A stretch of DNA of 7,868 bases from Candidatus Mcinerneyibacteriota bacterium (GTDB lineage Bacteria > AUK180 > JAQVHJ01): the NCBI GenBank assembly GCA_030630935.1, contig DAOVMD010000130.1, forward strand, positions 1 to 7,868. The letters are read 5' to 3'. The position numbers and the translations under genes were made by a program. A model generated the notes under the pieces. That model saw only the letters and a list, made by a program, of their open reading frames with translations, ran no database searches and was not told where the DNA came from. Positions 1-5,630 of the stretch are shown here, piece by piece (position 1 is the stretch's first letter; every line of letters begins with the position of its first letter).

Positions 1-201
1 AGTGTTAACCAGGTTAAGATAGTTAAATAGTTTAAGTGTTTATCAAGGCATGCTTCGCATGTGTTCAAGTGTTAACCAGGTTAAGATAGTTAAATAGTTT
101 AAGTGTTTATCAAGGCATGCTTCGCATGCGTTCAAGTGTTAACCAAGTTGAGATAGTTCAATAGTTCAAGTGTTTATCAAGGCATGCTTTGCAGTTGTTC
201 A
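1..201. repeat. Three tandem 67-bp repeats, each with a small hairpin
   Basis: Three head-to-tail copies start at 1, 68 and 135, each exactly 67 bp. Copies 1 and 2 differ at essentially one base; copy 3 has drifted at several. Each unit is itself two related halves beginning with AAGTGTT (for example at 34-40 and 67-73): AAGTGTTAACCAGG and AAGTGTTTATCAAGG. The second half carries a hairpin with arms GCATGC and loop TTC (115-129 in copy 2, perfect; 48-62 in copy 1, one G-T pair; largely lost in copy 3). The array may extend left of the window. No reading frame is supported. The unit is too long, and lacks spacers, for a CRISPR array. Function is unknown; a tandem amplified intergenic repeat fits best. 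Confidence 0.95.
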
Positions 202-331
202 AATGCATCATTAATAATTAAAGATAATTAATAATTTTACCAAGGAAGATTATTCTTAACCCAAGCATTTTAATATATAATGCAAAAGCATTATTCATTT
301 TTCATTCTTACTTATTCATTCTTCATTGTGG
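202..331. other. AT-rich gene-free spacer downstream of the protease gene
   Basis: This spacer lies between the 67-bp array and the 3' end of the minus-strand protease gene. It holds a short direct repeat (TTAATAATT twice, within about 210-236), a weak hairpin at 277-294 (arms ATAATGC and GCATTAT, loop AAAA), and a low-complexity stretch near 291-327 built from repeats of ATTCATT and ATTCTTCATT. No open frame is convincing on either strand, and nothing resembles an RNA gene. Confidence 0.7.
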
Positions 332-355
332 AGTAAAGCGAAACTACGCTTTACT
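332..355 (-). terminator. Hairpin overlapping the protease stop codon, possible terminator
   Basis: A perfect 9-bp stem (AGTAAAGCG at 332-340 and CGCTTTACT at 347-355) encloses a 6-nt loop and overlaps the TAA stop of the minus-strand protease gene (351-353). Its position suggests a role in 3' end formation or mRNA stability. On the minus strand it is not followed by a run of T, so it is not a textbook intrinsic terminator. Confidence 0.4.
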
Positions 356-3300
356 TTACTATGGCAAGTTTCTTAATATATTCTTTTCCGTCAACTTTAA
401 TTATGACGATATAAACACCTGCAGCGACTGGTTCCCCTGACTTGTTTTTAAGATTCCATTGTATTGCTTTATCAATTGTGGTTGGTTCCCCTGAAACATC
501 CTGAAATGCTTCAACATCATTTTCTGAGTCAACAATAAGTTCCCCTGCAATTGAATATATTTTTATATTTACTTCTTTTGAAGAAGGTTTAATATTATCA
601 AAAATTGCGGCATTATATCCAACTGTCGCGAGCAGTTCATAATTTGACGGATAAATCCTACATGGATTTGGAAAGATTCTGGGTTCCGTAGTTTCTGCAG
701 CAACGTTTTTGTCCTGAATACCTTTACTAAATATTCCATAAGTTCCAAGTTGACTGATTGAAGCTTTAATTACTCCACCGTCGTGGTGGTCATTACTGAT
801 ATCAATAATTGACGGAACTTCCTTCCATTCAAATCCTTCCAGCCTGCAGAGGATTAATTCGTCTTTGGTTCTATTTTTCAATTCCTGTTTGGAAAAACGG
901 ATTTCAATAATTGCAGCCCCTTCAAGTTGTTCAGGTTTATTATCAGCCAGGAATTCTCTCCACTCACCAATGGGCATTTTATCCTTTTCAAACCTGAGGA
1001 ATGGCGCTGTATGTAATGACTTTATTGAGAAAAAACTAAATCGACCTGCATCTTTGGATGTGATAGCTAATTTTGTAAATGCTCGATCTTGAATTATAAA
1101 CATTGCATTTTTCGAAGGGTTACGCCCAAAACCACCGATTGTTGCATCTTCAATTACCCGTAATTTATAAACTCCACCAGTTTCTTCAATAAAGGAGAAT
1201 AGATCTCCACCGGCAGACGACCATTTCATAAACCCTTCATTTATTCCGGGGTCGTGGTAAGAAGACATTGTAGATGCTGAAGAATACGCATCAAAGTTAC
1301 AATCAGCAACTTCAGCAACAGGATCTGTGCAAAAAGTAAAGTTATTAAATGCATTTGCAGAATCGCGATTATATGATATCTGTGTTCCATCAATTGAATA
1401 GGAAGGAGAATATTCCGGATTTGCAGAGTCTGAAATCTTGATCAATCTCGGGTCAGACCAATCACCGCCTATTCCATCACCATCGGGATCTCCGACTGGG
1501 TGAGTATTTCCGGCAATAATATCCTGGATATCGATTACTTTATATATATCAGTATCGGCAGGTTTATTCGTTCTTACTCCAGGGCGTCTTACAAAAGTAA
1601 TCTCAGTATTAGCATTATTCCAATGCGGCTGATATAACTTATCAATATTTGTCTGACTTATATATGGATCTGAAAGATTGGAAATTCGAAGTAAGCCCGA
1701 ATTATCTTTCGTATCATTATTCGGTTCAAAGACCCAGATATCCCCTGAAATCGAAACGGTAATCCTTTCAACATTTCCATACTGGTTTGTTGAGCTTGCC
1801 CAATCAGGGTCAACCCATTTATAATAATGTACCCCGCCAGGACCCATCGGCATAAGTAATTTTGCATTACCCTGCTCTGAACCATCTGAAGCAATAGAAA
1901 AAATCTTCAGCGGGTCACCGCCTGCAAATACAACCTTTGAATCATCAGGTGACCATGTAATCTGTGAAACATGCGAAACCCCCTCGGTGCCATCTGTTAA
2001 TTTAGTCGGCAGGGTTCCATCTGAATTAACCACGTAAATATCTGAATTCCCGGCAGGATTGAATTGAATATATGCAACCTTCCGCGGATTACCTGTCCAG
2101 GACCATTCAGGATTAAATAAACCTTGACCGCCTGTAACCTCTGCAATCGGCGGGGGAACATATTTATCAATAACCTCCATCGTAAATGAATCGGTCCATG
2201 TCCCTTCATCAGCTGAAATATTTAAATCAAATGTAACCATCTCACCTGCAGGGCAATCCTGTGAAATATCGAACTGGTAACTGCTTAAAGAAGTACCGGT
2301 ACCGTTTGAACCGTTAATATCAGGATAATTTGCTGAGTTGGTTGTGATATTAATATAGGGATTTGCAGTGCTTAAAGTTGCACTGACATTGGTAGCTGAA
2401 TCAATATTTGTATTCTTCAGTGTAATCTGCATATCGATGAATTCACCACCATCGGGTTCACCATCATTATTCCCGCCTACTGAATCGTCAATTGAGTGTG
2501 AATCATAAACGAGAGTAACCTCTTTCGGTGCCGGATCAACAACTGTAACTGTAAAAGTCTCGGTATTGGCCCCCTGGTCAGTGGCAATGTTCAATTTAAA
2601 GTTAATAATATGACTCGCCGGACATTCCTTGGCAACTGTAAAATTATAACCGCTATTGGAAGTTGTGGTTTTAAATTTATTTACATCTGGATAAGTTGAT
2701 GAATTTGAATTTATTGTAACATAAGTATCTGAAGTAGAAAGGACACCGGAAATTCCTGTTAATGTAGAACCCTGATTGTTCTTTAACGAGATATACATAT
2801 CAACTGTCTCGTTCCCATCAACTTCTCCGTCATTATTCCCGCCTACTGAATCATCAATTGAATGAGAAACATAATTCAATGCAACCTCTGGAGTTCCGGG
2901 CTCCATCGAATCACCACGGATAAACTCATCCCAGTGTAAATTTGAACTGGTTAAACTGGAATAAGGATTGGATTGATACCTTGCCGGTGTAGGAATGTAA
3001 ATAGAAATACCATTTGACCCGGAATAACTTGCTCCGTAATAGTAGCTTGAATAAATTAATGAATTTAAAACTGTTAATACTTCTCCTGCTGCAGTTTGTG
3101 TATTTGACGGAAGAGATGAGCCTTGAACCCTTTCACAGAAATCTACTAAATCCCGAAAATCATACTCAGGGTAAAGGCCATAATAAAGATTATACCTCTG
3201 TGTAGCATTAATTATACTCTCAATCGCAGCTCCGTGACCAAGGTACCTCGCCTTCATTAGTTCCTTTGCAAATTCGTCAATCTTTAAATTTAGGGCTTGA

Positions 3301-4100
3301 ATCTGCTGAAGGTCTATACAAGATGAGGTCGGTTGATTCTGGGCAACAAAAGTACTGGCAATTTTATCTCCAAGCTGGGCGGGAGTATACCCGCCATTCG
3401 CTTTCTTTAAGGGATCTAACCAGGCACTATATACCCAACCGTCTGCTCCCTCCAGCTCTTCCGAACCAATCATCCAGGCAGCATATGGCTCGGCCTCAAC
3501 TGCAACTTCCCACATCTGCATTAAACAGGCATCAAAACCTATTAAATCAATCTTTCTCCCAAGATGTGTGTAAATATCACTCAAGGCTGAAGCAAGTTCA
3601 CCATTCGCAACTCCCACTGATGAATGAGATGTATCATCATTTAAGCAATCTTTAAATACTCCTATGCTCTTTGAAAAATCACGAGTCCAGCCATCTCCAT
3701 GGTTCCAAATGACTACAAGATACTTTTCAGCAGGATAATTATCAATTCCCCAGTTTACAAAGTCACTGAGAACTGTCGGACTGCCCATGTTAACTTCACC
3801 TAAGTCCATAACTTCATTCCCCTGAATAGGTGTTAAACCAGGGGTAATATGAAAACGCATACAATCAGTCCAATTACCATACAATGTGGAGTAACCGCCA
3901 ATTCGGTCAAACTGAACTACAATATCTATGTTCGCATCGGAACCTTCCGATGACATCTCCAGGAAATCCTGTATGCCGTAAGCCTCAAGATTATTATCTC
4001 CATTCATGAAAACTAAGACTGTCCATTTCTTTAAACCAAACGTGAACGTCGGAATTAAGAAAAATAATAGAAACAAGATTGCAATATATTTTCGCTTCAT
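351..4100 (-). CDS. Secreted clostripain-family (C11) cysteine peptidase with Ig-like repeats, PD40 propeller and C-terminal sorting-type domain
   Basis: This is a predicted extracellular or cell-surface endopeptidase of family C11. Known members use a His-Cys dyad and usually cut after Arg or Lys. Residues 1-22 are a signal peptide. The protease domain spans about 24-395, with catalytic His134 in NHGDGW and Cys192 in GFDACLM; Asp190, two residues before the Cys, matches the position tied to basic S1 specificity. Two homologous beta-rich modules follow (about 404-522 and 526-645), sharing SIDDSVGGNNDGE and a Cys-Pro-Ala motif (Cys493, Cys616). Then come PD40/TolB-like propeller repeats (about 655-1000), including an Asp-rich DPDGDG loop at 871-876, a further beta domain (about 1010-1127), and a FlgD-like or type-IX-like C-terminal domain (FPNP at 1143-1146, GVYIV at 1228-1232, ending KKLAIVK). 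The frame is intact. The ATG start is supported by the signal peptide and an upstream AGAGG. Family assignment is strong; substrate and export route are inferred. Confidence 0.93.
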   Translation of the reverse strand: MKRKYIAILFLLFFLIPTFTFGLKKWTVLVFMNGDNNLEAYGIQDFLEMSSEGSDANIDIVVQFDRIGGYSTLYGNWTDCMRFHITPGLTPIQGNEVMDLGEVNMGSPTVLSDFVNWGIDNYPAEKYLVVIWNHGDGWTRDFSKSIGVFKDCLNDDTSHSSVGVANGELASALSDIYTHLGRKIDLIGFDACLMQMWEVAVEAEPYAAWMIGSEELEGADGWVYSAWLDPLKKANGGYTPAQLGDKIASTFVAQNQPTSSCIDLQQIQALNLKIDEFAKELMKARYLGHGAAIESIINATQRYNLYYGLYPEYDFRDLVDFCERVQGSSLPSNTQTAAGEVLTVLNSLIYSSYYYGASYSGSNGISIYIPTPARYQSNPYSSLTSSNLHWDEFIRGDSMEPGTPEVALNYVSHSIDDSVGGNNDGEVDGNETVDMYISLKNNQGSTLTGISGVLSTSDTYVTINSNSSTYPDVNKFKTTTSNSGYNFTVAKECPASHIINFKLNIATDQGANTETFTVTVVDPAPKEVTLVYDSHSIDDSVGGNNDGEPDGGEFIDMQITLKNTNIDSATNVSATLSTANPYINITTNSANYPDINGSNGTGTSLSSYQFDISQDCPAGEMVTFDLNISADEGTWTDSFTMEVIDKYVPPPIAEVTGGQGLFNPEWSWTGNPRKVAYIQFNPAGNSDIYVVNSDGTLPTKLTDGTEGVSHVSQITWSPDDSKVVFAGGDPLKIFSIASDGSEQGNAKLLMPMGPGGVHYYKWVDPDWASSTNQYGNVERITVSISGDIWVFEPNNDTKDNSGLLRISNLSDPYISQTNIDKLYQPHWNNANTEITFVRRPGVRTNKPADTDIYKVIDIQDIIAGNTHPVGDPDGDGIGGDWSDPRLIKISDSANPEYSPSYSIDGTQISYNRDSANAFNNFTFCTDPVAEVADCNFDAYSSASTMSSYHDPGINEGFMKWSSAGGDLFSFIEETGGVYKLRVIEDATIGGFGRNPSKNAMFIIQDRAFTKLAITSKDAGRFSFFSIKSLHTAPFLRFEKDKMPIGEWREFLADNKPEQLEGAAIIEIRFSKQELKNRTKDELILCRLEGFEWKEVPSIIDISNDHHDGGVIKASISQLGTYGIFSKGIQDKNVAAETTEPRIFPNPCRIYPSNYELLATVGYNAAIFDNIKPSSKEVNIKIYSIAGELIVDSENDVEAFQDVSGEPTTIDKAIQWNLKNKSGEPVAAGVYIVIIKVDGKEYIKKLAIVK
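2461..2874 (-). repeat. Pair of near-identical 47-bp direct repeats inside the protease gene
   Basis: Positions 2461-2507 and 2827-2873 match at all but about five of 47 bases, 366 bp (122 codons) apart. They encode the shared start of the two beta-sandwich modules (SIDDSVGGNNDGE). The remainder of the modules is clearly more diverged in DNA. This marks an internal module duplication whose Asp/Asn/Gly-rich loop, possibly calcium-binding, stayed conserved or was homogenised. Confidence 0.8.
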
Positions 4101-4108
4101 TTAATAAA

Positions 4109-4133
4109 CCTCTTTTAATTTGTAAAAATTATA
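4109..4133 (-). promoter_or_regulatory. Ribosome binding site and putative -10 box of the protease gene
   Basis: Read on the minus strand, AAAAGAGG (4109-4116) lies 8 nt before the ATG at 4100, a good Shine-Dalgarno position that fixes the start. A TATAAT (4128-4133) lies just upstream and would give a leader of about 20 nt. At the normal spacing (about 4150-4157) I see no TTGACA-like -35 box, so the promoter is less certain than the ribosome binding site. Confidence 0.6.
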
Positions 4134-4343
4134 ATTAAAGAACTAATTCTAAATAAATAGTGCAAGAATTATTCCGAATTTCAGGAATTCATATTGAAAA
4201 GATTAGTAAATAACAATAAATAGCCAAAACAATGGGATAATTCGGTAATTTTTATTTTTTTATTGTTTTCTAATTATTTATTTATCAAATAATCATATAT
4301 ATAAATTGGAATATTTGATTGATTTTCTAAAAAACTGAAAGGA
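4134..4343. other. AT-rich part of the divergent intergenic gap
   Basis: This is the protease-proximal part of the 547-bp gap between divergent genes. It is very AT-rich, with a T-run near 4249-4269 and the words GAATT and ATTCCGAATT recurring around 4167-4190. No convincing reading frame, RNA gene or clear operator is visible. Confidence 0.6.
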
Positions 4344-4370
4344 TTTGAGGTTAACTTCGTTAACCTCAAA
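4344..4370. repeat. Perfect 12-bp hairpin with TTC loop
   Basis: The arms TTTGAGGTTAAC (4344-4355) and its exact complement (4359-4370) flank a 3-nt loop TTC. No T-run follows on either strand, so it is not a classic terminator. A shorter relative with arms GGTTAAC and loop TCT lies at 7688-7704, showing that it belongs to a family dispersed in this genome. Confidence 0.9.
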
Positions 4371-4397
4371 ATAGTTTAAGTGTTAAAATTTTGGAGT

Positions 4398-4480
4398 GCA
4401 TTGATGAGTTTACGAATCAATGCCCCTGCAAGCAGGAGTCCTACAAAAGGTGCTTGCACCCCATCGATTAGCAACGATGG
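4398..4480. repeat. Cluster of three short inverted repeats
   Basis: Three stems follow one another: GCATTGAT with its complement (4398-4405/4416-4423, 10-nt loop); TGCAAGCA with its complement (4427-4434/4451-4458, 16-nt loop); and CCATCG with its complement (4461-4466/4475-4480, 8-nt loop). Short overlapping frames cross the block, but they follow the palindromes and do not resemble proteins. The close packing could indicate a structured RNA or a pile-up of repeat insertions. Confidence 0.7.
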
Positions 4481-4511
4481 ATTCCAATATAAAAGTTCAA
4501 GTGTTATTGGG

Positions 4512-4533
4512 GAGACGTGCCATGGCACGTCTC
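4512..4533. repeat. 22-bp perfect palindrome (GAGACGTGCC type)
   Basis: The half-site GAGACGTGCCA is followed immediately by its exact complement with no loop. It sits in a GTAGAGACG-like context, a type of dispersed palindromic repeat I recall from cyanobacteria and various uncultivated lineages; that link comes from memory. It is preceded by TTCAAGTGTTATTGG, which resembles the half-unit starts of the 67-bp repeats at 1-201. Confidence 0.85.
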
Positions 4534-4547
4534 TACTACCTAAAAAA

Positions 4548-4582
4548 CGACTGTTCTCTGTTCTCAGCTTTCTGCTCTCTGC
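4548..4582. repeat. Degenerate heptanucleotide tandem repeat, five units
   Basis: On the minus strand the units read GCAGAGA, GCAGAAA, GCTGAGA, ACAGAGA and ACAGTCG, which is a period-7 array. Fifteen bases of it (4562-4576) recur exactly, in inverted orientation, at 7735-7749, so this is a dispersed low-complexity repeat family. There is no coding signal. Confidence 0.8.
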
Positions 4583-4606
4583 TAAAGCAACAGAGTTGCT
4601 TTAGCA
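4580..4606. repeat. Perfect 12-bp hairpin immediately upstream of a promoter
   Basis: The arms TGCTAAAGCAAC (4580-4591) and its complement (4595-4606) flank the loop AGA, which is TCT on the other strand. It ends 6 bp before the -35 box of the downstream gene. It might insulate the promoter or terminate incoming transcription, but no T-run follows. The C-G closing pair and 3-nt turn match the other hairpins in this window. Confidence 0.85.
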
Positions 4607-4612
4607 TGCAAT

Positions 4613-4641
4613 TTGACAACTTAACAATTTAGTGTTATAAT
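4613..4641 (+). promoter_or_regulatory. Perfect consensus sigma-70 promoter
   Basis: TTGACA (4613-4618) and TATAAT (4636-4641) are separated by exactly 17 bp, the ideal vegetative sigma-factor promoter. Transcription would be expected to start about 7 nt after the -10 box, at about 4648, which is the A of the downstream ATG. With no Shine-Dalgarno sequence in between, the mRNA is predicted to be leaderless. Confidence 0.88.
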
Positions 4642-4647
4642 TCCTTT

Positions 4648-5136
4648 ATGAAATTAGATAAATCAAAAATACAAAAGATCGTAATAATTTCCATTCTTTC
4701 ACTCATCGCAATCTGGTGGATCTACACACGTTACATTATCTCTGATGAAGCGAAGATAAAAAAGACAATCCGGAAAGTACAATCAGCATCTAGGGAGATG
4801 GATACAAACACTATAATGAAATATATCTCAAGAGATTATCTAGATCAAGAAGGCAATACCCGCAGTGAGATATTCAAAGCTTTATTTCGATATGAAAGAA
4901 TATATAGTCGAGTAGAAATAAAAATCTTCACTATAGATATAAATATTTTCAATGAGCTGGGAAAGAAAATTGCCATAGTTGATATTGTTGCCTCGGTAAA
5001 TGCTTATGGTAAGAATGAAGAACCCGCAATTTTATTCAAGAAACAAAGTGAAAGGTATTTATTTAAGATAAAATTTCGTAAAGACGGTAACACCTGGAAA
5101 ATCCTTGAATATCTAGACCATCACCCAGTTGAATAG
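4648..5136 (+). CDS. Small membrane-anchored protein, probable NTF2-like fold
   Basis: This 162-residue protein has no recognised specific function. A Lys-rich N-terminus (1-10) precedes one hydrophobic segment (about 11-27, ending IWWIYT), which suggests a single anchor with the remainder outside the cytoplasm. Residues 33-162 show an order typical of NTF2-like proteins: amphipathic helices, a loop around DYLDQEG, another helix, then alternating beta-strands ending in GNTWKILEYL. Such domains bind small ligands or act as accessory folds; no catalytic residues are apparent. The ATG is chosen because it begins the membrane segment and coincides with the predicted transcription start. There is no Shine-Dalgarno sequence, and later Met codons would remove the anchor. 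The gene stands alone, divergent from the protease gene and convergent with the next. That it is a real gene is likely; the fold is an inference from pattern. Confidence 0.85.
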   Translation: MKLDKSKIQKIVIISILSLIAIWWIYTRYIISDEAKIKKTIRKVQSASREMDTNTIMKYISRDYLDQEGNTRSEIFKALFRYERIYSRVEIKIFTIDINIFNELGKKIAIVDIVASVNAYGKNEEPAILFKKQSERYLFKIKFRKDGNTWKILEYLDHHPVE

Positions 5137-5209
5137 TTATTGAAGGTTGTCCAACAACGCCATTTTGTCATTGCGAGGGAAAGCTCAAAGAGTTTGACTG
5201 CGGCAATCT

Positions 5210-5225
5210 GAATCGTTTACGATTC
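5210..5225. repeat. Small hairpin GAATCG/CGATTC
   Basis: A 6-bp stem (GAATCG at 5210-5215, CGATTC at 5220-5225) with loop TTTA directly follows the CGGCAATCTG end of the palindromic repeat. It lies about 75 bp past the stop of the plus-strand gene, but no T-run follows, so a terminator role is unsupported. Confidence 0.55.
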
Positions 5226-5314
5226 TTATGAAAATATATTCATTCGAAAACAAAAGAATTGTATCTCAAACAAAGTAGGTGGTGCATCGAACGAAGTGAG
5301 ATCTAGCTTGCGTC

Positions 5315-5330
5315 CAGGGCCTTCGCCCTG
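5315..5330. repeat. GC-rich hairpin CAGGGC/GCCCTG
   Basis: The arms CAGGGC (5315-5320) and GCCCTG (5325-5330) enclose loop CTTC. Its reverse complement recurs at 7850-7865 with 15 of 16 bases identical, so it is a dispersed element. It is a strongly GC-rich island in an AT-rich gap. Confidence 0.85.
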
Positions 5331-5395
5331 ATCAGAAGAACTTAACCCTCCCATATCGAACATATCAAATCTTAACGAGATACTTTGTTCATACG

Positions 5396-5422
5396 ATAAA
5401 GACGAACGCCGGTCGCCCCTAT
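5396..5422 (-). repeat. GGGGCGAC-type hairpin with one degenerate arm
   Basis: Read on the minus strand, ATAGGGGCGA (5413-5422) can pair with TCGTCTTTAT (5396-5405) in ten pairs, three of them G-U. The GGGGCGACCGGC core resembles a widespread palindromic repeat I know from several bacterial lineages (from memory). The other arm has drifted by C-to-T changes that keep G-U pairing only on this strand. Confidence 0.5.
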
Positions 5423-5477
5423 AATGTTTAACAAACAATTCCTTTTTTGCTTATACTAACATATGCGCAATGACAAA

Positions 5478-5630
5478 TTCAAAGTTTTCGAACAGTCTCA
5501 AGTTTGTAATATTTTAGTTTATAATTTGTTTAAAATTTAAAGTTTCAAAATCAGTATTTTAACAACAAACATTGATATTTTAACATCTGGTTGTATAAAT
5601 AAGATAATATCACCTTATTCAATATTGAAT
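5478..5630. other. AT-rich tail between convergent genes
   Basis: This gene-free stretch is very AT-rich and ends at the stop of the minus-strand 610-residue gene. The only visible structure is a 14-bp perfect AT palindrome, ATTCAATATTGAAT, at 5617-5630, abutting that stop codon. It may help end transcription but is a weak stem without a clear T-run. No RNA gene or reading frame is seen. Confidence 0.6.

Larger units (their letters stand above)
5164..5477. mobile_element. About 314-bp non-autonomous element or repeat mosaic with 12-bp terminal inverted repeats
   Basis: TTTGTCATTGCG (5164-5175) is mirrored exactly at 5466-5477. The left end continues as GTCATTGCGAGGG and then CGGCAATCTG, resembling a common bacterial palindromic repeat. 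A second inverted pair, AACAAAGTA at 5269-5277 and TACTTTGTT at 5381-5389, and three hairpins lie inside. No transposase is present, and the only open frame (70 codons, minus, TTG start) looks incidental. Flanking target-site duplications are not evident. This could be a MITE-like element or simply two copies of a dispersed repeat facing each other with other repeats between them. Confidence 0.5.

Noticed and set aside
1-201. Possible CRISPR array
   Set aside because: The repeats are contiguous 67-bp units with no unique spacers, and no cas gene is present.
332-355. Textbook intrinsic terminator for the protease gene
   Set aside because: The stem is good, but no T-run follows on the minus strand, so it is listed only as a possible terminator.
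865-3655. Several short frames on both strands inside the protease gene
   Set aside because: They lie within an intact 1249-codon gene with clear domains; they are shadows of its codon pattern.
4398-4606. Integron attC-like site or riboswitch
   Set aside because: I could not find the paired core sites of attC or any riboswitch consensus; the stems are simple separate inverted repeats.
4380-4632. Two overlapping plus-strand frames of 70-74 codons
   Set aside because: They overlap in different frames across a chain of hairpins and the heptamer repeat, and run into the promoter of the next gene.
5226-5438. 70-codon minus-strand open frame
   Set aside because: It uses a TTG start, runs through several palindromic repeats and shows no protein-like pattern; it is best explained as an incidental frame inside the repeat mosaic.
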